Positions 17,989 through 32,180 of a stretch of DNA of 64,000 nucleotides are shown one piece after another. A model generated the notes under the pieces. That model saw nothing but the letters and a program-made list of their open reading frames with translations, had not been told where the DNA came from and made no database searches. Each line of letters begins with the position of its first letter. Positions within the stretch are counted from its first letter, which is position 1. Position numbers and translations under genes: made by a program. Source of the stretch: Datnioides undecimradiatus (lineage: Eukaryota; Chordata; Actinopteri; Lobotiformes; Datnioididae); assembly GCA_008933995.1 (NCBI GenBank), contig WARS01000028.1, positions 2,368,501 to 2,432,500 of the forward strand. Direction: 5' to 3'.

Positions 17989-20900
17989 CTACTCTGGCAG
18001 GTTGTACAGCTGCTGATAGGACGGCGGCTGGTCGCTGAACATCACTGGTACAAACAGCGGCGTGTTTGGCCTGTTGGAGGCGTCACACATCTGGTAGATC
18101 ATCAGTGAGGACAGCACCAAGCCCAGGAGCTACAGGGAGACAGACACACACACACACACACACACATACACATACACAATGGCTACCGTGCTAATCCTCT
18201 TCTCCAGACTCAGAGGAGACAACGGACATCAGTTAATAAAGCAGTCAAAACGAGACACTGTGGATTTAGCAGTAGTTAGCGTTAGCATCTCCAGGCTTCT
18301 ACAGGTCGGTTGGCTAACAGGACGGTTGGCTAACAGGACTCGCCTTCAGATGTGTTTGAAGATGTGTTTGCTTTCTTGGTTTAAAGGCCAGCCATGCTAA
18401 CAGATTGTAAAAGTCTGATTCTGAGGTTAGCTTCAATGTCTTTGCTGCTGGTTACCATCAACAGCAACCAGCTGACTGTTAGAGGAAATTAAGATTTGTT
18501 AGCAAACACTTGATTGAGCTAAGCTAATGCTAGCAGCAACTTACTCTCCAGTCTTTGTGCTGGACTGTGCATGCCCTGGATCTACCTGTGTGCAGGTAAC
18601 AATAACAAAAATGCGCATTTAGAGGCTACACATCCCGGCCCGCTCCTGAACTGATTCTTGTTCAACATTTCAAATGAGCAGTGTTTTTAAAATCCAAAGC
18701 CTCACCGCCAGGACCAGCAGGGTGAAGACCATGCCGAGGGTGACGTCAGCATTCAATGTAACAGACTCCATGATGAGGGGGAAGCAGCTCTGGGGATGGG
18801 AGGAGAGAGAGGCCACTGTTAGAGTGTCAGATCACCTGAGTCACAGAAAAACACATTTTATCCTCTGTCTAATCCAGTCCTCCTGGTCTACAGAGAGCCT
18901 GTTGGAGGTTGTAAAGTTCATTTAAAGTCTTTTTTTCCCCAACAATCATTAAAAAGTGAAGAAGACAACTTTGACATAATGGTGACAGGATAACAAGTCA
19001 CCTCCACCATGCTCCCACTGCCTGAAAAACATGATAACATGATGATACAGTTAATATCGTAGTGATTAGTGAAGAAACACAGGAGGCAAAGTCCTCTTCT
19101 GTCCACTCACCTGTCTGAAAACAGACCTCCTCTGCCTGAAAAGGTCCAACAGAAAGTTCTGGAAGAGCAAACGGAGAGAAACTCTTGAGGAGAGCAGCAG
19201 CAAAGACTAACGCAAATGTTTTCTTGTAGGTGAGCTGAGGTTCGAAACCATCAGTTCACCTCCGGGGGTCAGCTCAGCAAACTATTTGTGCTTTATCCTC
19301 AAATTAATCTCATTGATGCTTCCTCTCCCTTCATAGTGAACGTGCCCCTGCAGGCCTGTGGGTTCAGTGTGGACAGCAGCAAACCCGCATTCATTCAGTG
19401 AGATAGCTAATGTACTTTGATGCCACCGTGAGGCTCTTTCATGGGTTTGCCCACAGGATCGAGCCCACATTCACTCACAGTTTTAAAAACTTCATAATAC
19501 ATACACAAACTATCATGTTCAATTTAAACCATAATAAATATCCCACATCTGCAGGGACACAAGGCTTTAACGGTGAATGCACACAGGGCAGCTCTGTGCA
19601 GTCACATGCTGCACACATTAACATGTTCCACCATGACAGCAAAGCACAGGACATAAGACACTGAGTGTCAAACGCCCTCATCCACACTGACGTGCAGGCC
19701 AGTTATGTCACTCGCTGGTGCAGATTCTTAGTATTTAAACACACACATCATTTTGATTTTACTTATAAGGTTTTGAGATGCCTCCCTTTAAGACCTGTAG
19801 ATCCCAGAGGGTCTGAATTAATTCATTTAAACCATTTCACGCACAAAGCGAAGGCTTAATGTTACAGGTGTCACAGAACACTTGAGTGAAATCAATTCAT
19901 GAATCATGTTTGTGTTTGTTTGTTACACCAAAATAAAATATTTATTCCTGTGATTATTAAAATTTGTCAGTTTTGAGTTCACTGAGGTTGCTATGACAAC
20001 CACCTTTCACCTGTTAACTGGTTTGAACTGGTTTGGATAGCAGCTATTAATTTGTTGTGGTCAGTTATGGAAGTCAGTACATGTAAGTATACTTTTCTAG
20101 TGTTTTATTCAACGTTTTAGCGAAATTTAAGAGAAAACACTGCAGTTAGCCGCAGGCTACATTAGCTAGATGTAGCTTAAGTGGACGCAGCGGGCTAGCT
20201 ATGTGAACACGGTTGATGTCGGCAGAGGTCAAATATGTCCATAACTTCAGTTCATGAAGCGCAGTGTTGAGGTCTCGATGTGGCATTCAGAAGGTAAAAC
20301 GTGCATCGGCATTTTAATTACTGTCAGTTTCATGTAGTTTTACAAGTTGTTATGCTAATCACGATTTGCGTCTTAGCGTGCTAACGAGCTATCTGCGATT
20401 CGCGCCTTAGCATGCTAACACGCTAACCGTGATTTGCGCCGTAGCATGCTAACACGCTAACTGCGATTCGCGTTAGGACGCGTTAGAGTAGCTCTCGGTC
20501 TGTTGGTTGGGTGTTAACGGTGGTTAGCTAAGACAGGAAGCTGAAACCACCAGTGTGATGTAGTTAATGGCATTTTGGTTGGTTAAAGTGAATGAGACTC
20601 ATTTAATCGTGATACAGGAAGGACCAGGAGCCTCTCCCCATACACCAACAATACAGGTTACAGGAAGTCACAGATGTACTCACATCCTGCGGGATCCATC
20701 TGTAGCATGGATGCGTGTCCTGTACATGTATAATGCAATAAGCATAACTACATACCAACTTACAATCTAGGGTTAAATATTACAATTACACAGTCAATTC
20801 TGATTTTCTACAAAGTGAGATGTTTGTGTCACAGATCTAACCAGCATGCTTTGTGCTGCACCTGCAGATGATTGATTCTGCTCAACAAGCCTACAAGATT

Positions 20901-23222
20901 AATACCTGTGTGCTGCAACTGTGATATGAACTGAGATGATTATGAGCACCACGTTTAGCCTGCAGCCTGCCTGAACTCTACTCATCCTTTCCCCACCATC
21001 CCTCATCTCTCTCCCGTCTGTCTCTTTCAGGTAACATCCTGCTGAACACAAACCTATGGGGTTTTTTTATTTTTGTTGGTAGTTTGCACTACCAGGTGCT
21101 GCTGCCACGTGTTTCAGTCATACATTGTTTCTTTGTCTGAAGCACATCATTTTTTATTTTAGTTGCCCTGAGTGTGTGAGTGTGTAGAAGGCAGGTGAAA
21201 GGTTATTCTCCAAACTCTCACTCTCCTCTAGAGGCAGTATTATGGAAATATCCATCACCTTAGATCAGCTGATTGCTGATTAATATATTACTTCCTGCAG
21301 CCACAATCATGACTGTAGAGTCGAGTGTCTGACATGTTCTCAACAACACTGGATGATACTCACACCGCGGCTGACTGTCTGACACCTGCCCTCCACCTCC
21401 TCCCCCAAGCTGCACAGACAAGAGTCGGGGATGTTCTCCTCCCAGTCTTCATGACTGAACAGACCGCAGCAGTGCAGCTGAACAAAGGAGAAGAAGAGGA
21501 GCAGTGAGTGCCCCCTGCAGGCTGCAGTGTTCATTACACCTCACAGAGCAACATCCTGACAGCTCACTGAAGCTCTCAGACAAACATGGTGGAGTCAAAA
21601 GTGCAGTACCCGGCTCTGAGATGAAGTGGAGTAGAAGCATTAAGTGGAAATACTCAAGCCAACTTTCAAACATGTTGTTTTGAGGTGAAAGTCAACTGGT
21701 GTGTTTGCTGTGTGAGAGAGAGAACATCTTACTGATGTCTGCAGAGCCTCAGCCTGATTCCTGATGTTGTCTGAAGCTTTATCCAACGGAAGAAACGAAC
21801 GCCACCTTTCCTCCATGAGACTCTTCAACTGCAAACACACATCACAGATGAAATACAGCAAACTGTTTGAAACAGCACACGTGCAGCAAAACGTTGCAGT
21901 TTGTTTGTCCTTAGTAACACTGTTACAAGCTTGATGTGAAAGCATGACACGGATTCACACATGGATGTCGTCACAGTCCAGACATGGAGTCTCATGCGCT
22001 GGAGGAGCTGGATTCGCTCACACTGCTGTGTCTTTGTTGTCAGAGTTACAAACAGTCAGGTTGTCACCTGTGGCCGGGCGAAGGCTGCGGCACTTCCAGC
22101 TCCCAGCATCAGCAGACTTCCAATGAGCATGCACACCAGGAACTGCAGAGGAAGAGAAACTGAAAGTAACTAAACAAACTGAATCAGCAGCACAAACCTC
22201 GCAGGCGTCTGCCTCTGTCCTAAAACAATTGGGATTAAATTTAAGTTGGTGGTCGCAGCTTTAAAAAAAAGACACAAACCCAGCGCTGCATGTGTTTCTA
22301 AGTAAAAGCCCACAAACGTTCCTGTGGACAGAAACACTAACTGAGGAACATTTGCAGGAACAAGTTGTATTGAATTCCAGGCTGCGGGGTCGACGTATGC
22401 AAGGAAAGTGTGAACTGACCCTTTATCTCTGTGTCTCAGTGACCTGAACACATTCAGTCTCTGCTCACCACGCACAGATCCAACAGGTTCTCCCTGTAGG
22501 CTCCATAGGCTCCCAAGATGGCGATCACCATGGCAACGGAGCCACCGATGTACGGGATGATGTGACTGGTTGCCCAACTTCCAGACTGGATAACAGAGGG
22601 TTGATTGGCTGGTTAGCGCTGTGTGACAAAGTTGTGCTGGTGTCTCTAATGTTAGCTGGCGTGTGTGTGTCTTACATCATTTCCTCCCTGTAAGTCATCC
22701 AGCGATGGAGGCAGCAGAGCCAAGGAGACGAGTGTGAGCCCGCCCACGACCTGAAACGGCAGAGGAAACAGGAACCTGAATGAACCTGCGCAGAGACAGA
22801 CTGAGGTCCTGAGCTTCTATGTTTTTGGCTTTTATAGTTGATCTAATCAAGTGTCAGATAAATCATTCATTTAAAGGTTCTTTAACGGAGCCGCACTGAT
22901 AAACCTGCAGTTAATTAGGCAGCTTGACACACGATGAGTCACATGACTAGTTAAAATCCCAATCAGCCAGTCAGTCAATCAGGAACAGAGTGCAGATCCT
23001 CACACTTTGTTGAAACCCTGACTCATAAATGCACCTCCTGCCTTTCACCTGCAGAGGTCACTCACTCTCTTTGCTGTGGCCGCTAATCCTCATGTGTCAT
23101 CCTCACCGCTCTCTGCATCTCCTCAGAAAGCTGCTTCAGACCAATGAAATCCAGTCACTCACCATGAAGAAGATGTTGAAGGCGATGAAGAGGCAGCTGA
23201 GACAGGGGTTGACCTGAGGCAT
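17989..23222 (-). CDS. tspan8: Tetraspanin (TSPAN8-like), tandem copy B
   Basis: Paralogue of copy A in the same orientation. Exons in transcript order: 23222-23163, 22750-22676, 22585-22469, 22142-22068, 21828-21733, 21477-21364, 19158-19111, 18789-18706, 18129-17989; all phase 0, 269 residues. Exon lengths equal those of copy A except exon 2 (75 versus 72) and exon 7 (48 versus 27 or 57). The start MPQVNPCLSC is tetraspanin-like. TM2 carries the shared IAILGAYGA, exon 4 the shared FLVCM-IGSLLML, and the loop CCG is at 144-146 with PDSCLC after it. The tail has PPSY (258-261) overlapping YQQL and ends LPE. The exon 6 donor was chosen as gtgagt (after 21364), which keeps phase 0. Clear tandem duplication. 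Whether A or B is the true TSPAN8 orthologue cannot be decided here; the symbol is provisional. Confidence 0.92.
19159..21363. other. Large intron 6 of tetraspanin gene B
   Basis: About 2.2 kb with no exon seen. It contains a 34-bp tandem repeat built on GCATGCTAAC words (20363-20476) and otherwise AT-rich unique-looking sequence. Confidence 0.6.
20363..20476. repeat. 34-bp tandem repeat, about 3.3 copies, with palindromic TTAGCATGCTAA core
   Basis: Units begin gat(t)cgcg or gatttgcg and continue into cttagcatgctaacacgcta. Copies at 20363-20396, 20397-20430 and 20431-20464, plus a partial one. Each unit contains the near-palindromic word that recurs singly elsewhere in the window. Confidence 0.85.
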
Positions 23223-25099
23223 GGTGCTGCCGCCGGCTGAAGCAGAGGAACTCGCCTGTGCAGTGACGTTGGCGTGAGCTGGCTGTTTGTTAGGAGCAAG
23301 TGGTGAAAGTGAAACCAGAGTGAGAGCCAGACGATGGGCAGGACTTCCTGTAAGAGATGGGAAGTAGAAGACGCTCCTGAAGGATCAGGAGAGTCACTCC
23401 ACTCTGACTCCGAACAGGAACACACCTGTCTCATCCTGACTTTTTTATAGGAGTCACCAGCTCTGACGAGGCCTGAACAACAAAAACCTGTTTACTCCTC
23501 CTGTTGCCCGCCTCAGGCCGTCAGTCTGCCTGAGCTGATCCACTTCTGTCTGCAGACCAACATTTCCTCTGTAAAATTAAGCAAAGAAGTCAAAATTTGG
23601 ATTAACATCAAAAAGAACTAAGAATAAATTTGAGCCTGGTGATTATTTTAAATGTGAGATACTGCTGAAACATTCAGCTTCAGTTTGAAGTGCTTCACTA
23701 CATATTAAAGAAAACCTGGTTTCCATGTTGCAGGACTTCAGATTCATCTGGTGATCATAATCAGTCCTCACACCCAGGTCTCTGGTCCCTGTGTGAGGAC
23801 GCAGAGGATGAATTACATTACCGATGATCAGGTGGAGCAGACAAATCAAATAAAGTGGTGCAAACAGATGAAAACCAACCCGACTTCGTCCTCAGCCGCT
23901 GAAGTTGGTGCAGAAACAAAGAAAACAGGATAATGAGCTGGAAGAGGCAGAACAGGCCCCGTTCAGCTGGAGTGTGTATGATTTACACACAGCTGCAATC
24001 ATTTAAATCTACTGAAAACAGCAAAAACCCTTCAGTCTCCAAATATTCATGGGATAATCATGAACATAACATTCACCCTGGATTTCCACTGCGTTGGCCC
24101 GACAGCCGCATCAGGAACCTTTGGCGCCGCTGCTGCTTGTAGGTCACATGACGTTGATGGATCAATGACAAATCTGCAGCAGTGTCAAACCAGACACACA
24201 CGAAGGCGACGAAGCAGCTGGTCCTCATTTCAGCGTACCTGCCAGCTGCTGGTGGAGCTGGCTGCCGTCGTACTGACCTCTGAACAGCAGCCTTCACGTC
24301 CTCACAGCTCCTCTGTCCTTTCCTGTTGAGAAGGAAAGCCAGATACACTGGTTACAAGCTGCCTGTAATCAGCTGCAACCTGTTGACTGATGTGACGTCA
24401 GTTTAATGCGACATGCTAACTGTTAGCCATAAGCTAACTGACTCAGTGCAGAGAGCAGAGAGTTTGACTTGTGGCCTCAATCTGATTGATATTTATATTA
24501 ATAGCCAATCAATAGACAAACCAATAAACTAATTATTTACCTCTGGACAAACCAAACAGCCAAACACGGATCAAAGACATGAAAACGTTCATTAATGAAA
24601 TAAACCACTCGTTCTGCAGCTTTTTGATGAATTAGTGAAACATGTTGATGAGCAGCGTCAGATGAGTCCTCCTCTTCCTCCTCTTCCTCCTCCCTGCTCC
24701 TCCACCACGCCTTTACTCCTCCCCTTCCTCCCTCTCTCTCCCTCCCTCCATCTCCATCTTCACCAGCCTCCACCTGGACCCCATCACACACACCTCTCCG
24801 TCGTCTCTGACACGGAAAAATACCCTCTGCCTCCCCGGAGCTGCTGCTGCACAGCGGTTGTTCCTCTGCTAGCAAGGTCGCCGCAGGGCACCGAAGGGCG
24901 TGTGAGGAGCGTCGCGGGGGGCCGGTGTCGGAGCGTATCTCCGGAGCTCTGGCAGCGCCTCCTCCCTCATGCTGCATGCTGCGGAGCCACAGACAGATGC
25001 ACGGAAATATCCACCGTCTGCTTCCCTTGATGCGTTGTTCCAGCACGGAGAGAAGCTGCAGGGGCCGAGCCGTTTCAGTGTGAGCTGCAGGACCGACGG
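23223..25099. other. Divergent spacer between tetraspanin gene B (-) and ptprr (+)
   Basis: These two genes are transcribed away from each other, so both promoters should lie here. A pyrimidine-rich tract occupies about 24665-24780, and the 250 bases before the ptprr start are GC- and CpG-rich. No convincing TATA box was seen next to either start. The open frames in the pyrimidine tract are compositional. Confidence 0.55.
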
Positions 25100-28000
25100 A
25101 TGAGCCACAGAGGAGGGAGGCTCAGCACCATGTTTCTCTTCTTGGGTCTGATATGGACACAGCTGCTGATCACAGGTAAGCGTCTGCTCTCTGCTGCCTC
25201 AGACACCGCTCACACCGACCGGCTGCTCTGTGATTAAACGGTGTCCCGTCACTCACCGCGTCAAAACAGCCACAGACGCTGGACGCCTCTGCTGCAGACT
25301 GAGGTGCTGCTCACATCAGCGCAACAGTCTCGGTGACTTGTGTCGGCTGTTCGGACTCCAGCTGCAGACATCTTGCTGGCATCTCTCATCAATGAACCGC
25401 TGAGTATTAGTGGTTGCAGCATATTGTTCATTGAAATCCTCATATGAGAAGCTCACATAACAGATGTCACACTGTAATTAGCCATAAATGGAGTCTGTCA
25501 CATGAATTATTAAATATTAGATATTAAAACGAGTTTAATAGTTTTAGCAGTGACCACAAACAGTTGGTTATATGGACGAATGCTATCAATTATGCTAAAT
25601 TTGTCATTGTTGTGTATGTATCACACACTGACTGTATCCTGTGGGGATGTTTGGTGACGTTGTGCAGGAATTCACCCTGAATTAGCTTCTGGTGAACTAA
25701 CTAACTAACCATTTAGTGTAAATTCACTAAACAGGTCCAAACCTCCACATGGGTTTAGTTTGAGCTCTCACACTGTTTCAGGTGTTTGGCCTCAGTGACC
25801 GCTGGGCTCAGAGCATTTAGGTTTTCAGGTTCTTCGTACAAACGTTTGCTGTCTGTCCCATTCTCCTGCACCTGATGTCTCTGGAAGCTCTCGAGGTGAT
25901 GTCTTCACATTTGGCTCAAACGTCCACTGGGACTCAAAGATGAGCTCATGATGAAGTGTCGGTCAAAGTCACTGTGACCCCACAAACATTGAGTTTGACC
26001 ACAGCTGAAGAGTTCAAATGGAAACTATGATCAAATTTAACATGAACGTCAAATAGAATAACATGAGGACGCTGCACAGTCACGGAGAGAAGCTCTGTTT
26101 CCACTCACACACTGATCAGCACACACACTCATCAGCTACAGCTTTGAATCTGTCAAACTGGTCTCAGTTCAGTTGTATTCATAAATCTCCATGTTGTAAA
26201 TCAGACATTGGCCTCAGTGGGTCTTCTGTCCAGAGCAGTAGAAGCCAAACGTGTTACGACAGTCGCCAAGTTTCAGTCACTGCAGCGTGAAACTGATCTC
26301 TGTGGATTCAGTGTGAGGGTCGAGGCTGTAAACTGCAGCAGAAACACCGTCACACTCTGCAGCACGATGGCTGTTTGATGCAGTTTAACACTTCCTGTGT
26401 GAACACGCTGCGATCCAGATCAGACCAAACCAGCAGACTGAGGTCCTGTGAAACCCGGCGTCTTACTGTTTCCCAGTTTGAGTTTCTCCAATGGCCATTA
26501 GCTGCTGGCATCATTAACATGAGTGACTGTTTGTTAGTTTGTATTATCAGCTGATGCACTCATTAGAGGCAGATGCTCAGCTTCTCCTCTTCACTCAAAT
26601 TAGATTCAGAGGTTGTCCTCAGAAACAGTGCTCGGATGAACCGTCTGTGCTTCACAGGCCGACCACACATCATCAAACCACCTGATGCCGGCTGAGGTGA
26701 AAACATCTCTTCCATCGAGTTTGCTCTTTAAATGACGAAATGCTAACTAACTGACGCTAAGCAGCAGCTAAGCTAACGTCTTTGCTTCTCACTGCCATCA
26801 AACCTAAAGCTCACCTGCAGCTGCCCGTGGTTCCATGTAGGACTCTGATTGGTCCAAACACCAACTAAATGGGTTTAAAATCTACTTCCCTGGACACCAG
26901 ATGGATCATCTCTGAATCAGCAGTAAACAGTTTGTCGGCTGCGTTTGATTCAAGTCCCTCCGCTCGTGGCGTCTGGTACATGTTACAGGTCGACTGGACC
27001 TGATGGAGCCATGTTTATCTACAGTCACATGACCTGACAGCAGGAGAAGTTAAACTGAGTCAGCAGTAACAGTGAAACCATTTTACTTCATAATGACTCT
27101 GACCAGGAGTCACTCACATCTGGCCTGATTCAAAGAACTGTCTGGAAGTCAGTGTCTGGATGTTTAATGTGTGTGTGTGTGTGTGTGTGTGTTTGTTGGG
27201 GAGTGTGTCTCCCCTCAGCGTTACCGGGTCAGCCCTGTCTAATTCTCCGTCTGATTGGCTGACAGCTCCCAGAGAGGCGAGGCAGGGCTGATTTTTCTAT
27301 CCAATCAGAGCGCGGCTCAGCTCTGCATCATGCATAGCAACCAGGACGCTGTCGCTAGGGAGAACAAGGAGAGAGAGAGAGAGATGCCTTTTCCTGTTCT
27401 TCAGTTCAGCGCAGACTAATATGAAATATAACGCTTATATTTACTTTTGAGAGGCCGCCGCCTCTGAACCGGCTTTAAAACTCTTCTTCAAACACAGGAA
27501 GCTCACAGAGACCAGTCAGACGTTGTTACAAAGAGTTTGGGCACAGTCTCAGCCGAGAAGCTTCAGTTTCATTTAAACCGACTCGTTTTATCTCCACTCT
27601 GCATCCTGGACATCGCCACAGAGGCAGAGACCAGAGTCAAGACGCCAAGTCACCAAGAATACTCATTTCTGCACAACTTTGCTTTTAATTTGATGATTGG
27701 TCAACCAATCAAAGTGGAGCATGGTGATTCATAAGCTACAGATAGCTCTGTACTGATTAACAGCAAGTAGCATTAGGGTAAATACATAAACTGCTGAGCG
27801 TTCGGCTCTGTTTCCTTTAAATAGACGCGTCCATCGCAGGTCCCTTCACTTGTGTGTGTGGCTGTGCATGTGAAGCCGGATGCTGCCGGGGGAGAGACCC
27901 ACTCATTTTATTTTTTATTTGTTATTTTTGCTCCCAGGATAAATAAAGACTCAGAATGAATTATGCAGCGTTCGTGCTCATCACGGTTGGCTGAGTTCAG

Positions 28001-28159
28001 TCGATGTGCAGGAGTTTCCTCTCAGCCTGCAGACGGATGAAAGCTGACTGAAGGTGCTGTGACAGCAGAGAGAGACGGAGACAGATGGGATCTCCTCATC
28101 TCTCATAGTGCTGTTTGTCTGGGAGTGCTGCTGAAGCTGCTGCTGAAGCTGCTGCTGAA

Positions 28160-28190
<31 letters not shown>

Positions 28191-28192
28191 AA

Positions 28193-28223
<31 letters not shown>

Positions 28224-28321
28224 AAGCTGCTGAAGCTGCTGCTGCTGCTGCTGCTGAAGCTGCTGAAGCTGCTGCTGCTGCTGCTGAAGCTGCTGAAGCT
28301 GCTGCTGCTGCTGCTGCTGAA

Positions 28322-28352
<31 letters not shown>

Positions 28353-29550
28353 AAGCTGCTGAAGCTGCTGCTGAAGCTGCTGCTGAAGCTGCTGCTGCTG
28401 CTGCTGAAGCTGCTGCTGCTGAAGCTGCTGCTGCTGAAGCTGCTGCTGAAGTCGTCTCCTGTTTGTTGCTTAATTCTAACCATGATGCCAAAATGACACC
28501 ATTAAAAAATAATACATTTAAACACTCAATAAAAACAGCTACAGGCAGGATTCAGATGATTATTAACAATGTTTCTGATGTTTCTGATGTTTGTAAGAGA
28601 TTCAGCTGCAGCCACTGACACTAAAGCAGTTCAGAGGTTGCTGAATCACCAAAATGAACCGTGCTGGTCAGTCATCCATCTTTGTTTGACCTCTCTTCTT
28701 CTTCTCCTCAGAATCGTCATCTGGTGATCATGAGCTTCATATCTTCCCTTCTCGACACTCCGGTCGCCTCCGTCCACCACCTCAACCCCAACACGACGTA
28801 AACCCACCGCACAATGTGGAGTCCCACCCCCAGCTCCACCATCATCTTCCTCACCTCCACCTCCACCATCGGCACCCAGCCCGGGCAGCCAAAGCTGTGC
28901 CAGCCGCCATCTTGGAGCCTCGGTTTCGTCAGGAGCCCGGCAGCCAGCAAGCCCTCGATCTGCTGGCGCGGCCCCATCACGAGGTGCAGCCGGAGCATGC
29001 TGCAGTGTCGGCACGGCACTTGGTTACTGTGGTGAGTAATCTGCAGCCCTGATTGGCTGACAAATAAGGGACGAAACACGTTGTTGGTCTGTTTGGACAG
29101 AAAGCACGTTGGGAACTCAGTATGGAGGCTTTAACTTGGTTTTTATGGTTTAATGTGTCAGTTATGGTGTTTGTGAGGTGTGATTTGTTGGAAGAACAGC
29201 TCCTCTGAGGGAGACCGGTGACGTTGGGTGACCCACCTGTGGCGGGCGGCCTCACAGTGCATGTCTTTAACCTGTGCAGCTGTTGTCAACACGCTGCAGG
29301 AAGACAGTGATTTGCTACATTTGGCACACCTGGGCCTCCATAGTCTGACTGCTTCTTCTTGGTACCAGTGTGTGATGAGTCCAGTGTGTGATGCTGTATC
29401 AGGGGGTGTGTGTTGCTCGCTGTTGTTGTCAGGATGGAGGAGTCGGTGTGGAGGATGAGAGGATGAGGATGAGGCTCTGCAGGTGATTTTGATGAGATAT
29501 TGACTTCATCAGTGAAGTGTGACATCTGAGCTACAACCTGCTCTGGAAGC

Positions 29551-29597
<47 letters not shown>

Positions 29598-32148
29598 AGT
29601 GTGAGAGCGAGCCCTCCTGCCCTGATCGTTCTGATAAAAGCAGGTCGTCTCCTCCCTAAAGGAGCTCACATACTGAGGAGGTCAGAGGTCAGAGCAGACG
29701 GACAGTGAGTGCATGTTGGATGAGGAGCTGCAGACTCCTCATCTCTGAAGGAGGGATGCTGCACTCTCTGTTGCCATGGAAACACTAATCATGACTGTGT
29801 GTGTGTGTGTGTGTGAGAGGGCGAGAGAGAGACCCACTTACCTACACAATGGATGGTTGCATAACTGTTAGATAAACAGCAGCGACCTTCAGGGCGACAT
29901 TGAGACACGGAAACAGACAAAAAGCCGAATATTAACATGTTGATGAGGAGACGCAGAGATGAACGTGGACGATCGTTCGGCGATTCACTGGAGCCAAAAT
30001 AACCCCAGTTCATCACAGAAAGGTTTGGACTCGACTGTGCGTCAGTCAGTTGAGCACCAGCCCCTGAATGTAATCAAATACATTTACTCAAGTACGATGG
30101 CAAACACACCTCCTTAGCATGTTGGCATGTTAGCATGTTGGCATGTTAGCATGTTGATGTTAGCATTGAGCTCACAGCTACTAACACTGACTCTGTCCCG
30201 GTGTAAGACTCGTTAATATCATTAACTAATGAGCGATGAACACATTTTAAACTCTGTGCTGCATCGTTCCACGCTGTGTCAGCTCCACAGCATCAGTGTG
30301 GAAGTGGGACACGCAGTCTGATTCACAGCAGACATTTTATTTATAGGAGAACTGTAGCAGATGATTAATTTTACTGAATATCTGCGCATCTCACTGAGAC
30401 AGTGAGGTCTCTTCACCAATTCTCCCACAATCCTCTGCCAAAACAGTCAGAGGTGCCGTCGCCACAGATGCATCGTGGGAGGGGAGGCAATGTGGAGAAA
30501 CCTCCGGTGGAAACCAAGGGACAGACGTGACAGTTGGGAGTTGACAGACGGGTTACCTGTCTGTCTGTCTGCCTGTCTGTGGCTCAGTCTGCACAGCAGT
30601 CAGGGTCCAGGGGTCCTTGCAGTGGGATATAGGTCACCCTGCACAGTGCCTGATGAATAAAACACTAAACACACACACACTCTTGCTAAGAGAGCCATGA
30701 AAAATTAATATGAAATCTAAATTTGTACTTTAGTTCTTTAAATATTCATGTGGAGGTAACCTGGTCGGGCAGAGGCAGCTGTGGAGCAGCAACATGACGA
30801 GTGATGAATATCTTTAAGCTCGTGCCTGACGAGTGGATTTAAACTCAGCGCTACCACTGAAGGCAAACGCTGAGCTGCTGTGATCCAGAGTTTGAGACAG
30901 TCGCTTGCTGATTGTTTGGTTGTCTGAAGGTTCTTGAGGGGATTAAAGGGACAGTGACATTTAAAACTGACAGCACAGCTCAGGGACCATCACTATGGAT
31001 ACTTCACAACATCCTAGCAACCAGGAAGAACTCCCTAGCAACCACCTAAAGTCACCACGGCAACCAGCCAGTAACACCACGCTCAAGACACTATGGAATA
31101 ACTTTGTCTCAGGCACTATCCAGCTGTACCCTCGTAACTGTGGGTATAATGTAGCCGTAGCAACTACCTGAAAGTGCCCTGGCAACCACCTGGACATTTC
31201 CCTAGCAACCACCTATAAACCAAAGAAAACAACACTGCAGTCTCAGAGCAAGAGGCCGCTGACAACATACAGTGACAACACAAATACCAGAGCAAACAGC
31301 AGCAACAGCAGTCTCATGGCAACTGCTTAGCAACACCCTAGCAACCATGTATGAGTACATCTGTCAGAGAGCTTCTGTTACTTCTGTTTTCTATTTGTGG
31401 TTGTCTGATGAGCGCCGGGTCTCAGGACATGATGATGCTCAGGAGATGACACGAACACTGGCGATGGTTTGGTGTCAGTGAATGTCTTGAGTTTGACGAG
31501 CAGCAAACAGGAAGTCAGCGTTGTCAGGACCTGACTCTGTGCTCCGCCACCCTCCCTGCTTTTATCAATGACAAACTGCTGCGAGGCTCCACAGCTGCCT
31601 TACATAACCCTGTTGTGTGTTAATTGACTGCCTGTCACATGACCGTCCCTGCAGGCTGCTCCCGTTCCATCGCATCACCATGACAACAACGCCACTAATG
31701 GATGGAGAGAGAAAACACACAGAGGTTCAGAGACAGAGCCGAACATCACAGCACTTTGACATCTCTCCAAACAAAAGCAGAAACATACATTTGATAAATA
31801 AATGCATAATGTTTGTTTACAATTCATAAATATAATGTTTAATTACCTGCAGGTCTCGTTAGGCCCGGTGTCTGAGCGTTTCAGCTGCGATCAGTAAACA
31901 CATTTTATTAACTCAAGTATGAAGGTGATGCAACAACAATAATAATTATTATTATTTATAATAATAATAATGATAATAATAATAATAATAATCCTGATTA
32001 TTCCTCCAGTCAGTCAGAATACAACAGAAGATAACGTGTTATGATGGGAGCTGAGCAGCAGAGAGCTTGTGTAAGTCCCAGATGGTCCCCAGTCACCTCC
32101 CATCACTGCATCTCACCACATGCCTGCAAGACACTGTGTGTGTGTGCG

Positions 32149-32180
<32 letters not shown>

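Noticed and set aside
24537..25046. 169-codon minus-strand frame rich in Glu and Arg
   Set aside because: It is the complement of a pyrimidine-rich tract upstream of ptprr; compositional, with no family match.
28059..28618. Long frames of Leu/Lys, Ala/Glu and Ser/Phe over the CTG/AAG array
   Set aside because: They exist in several frames on both strands only because the repeat unit is a triplet; no start context or splice signal supports a gene.
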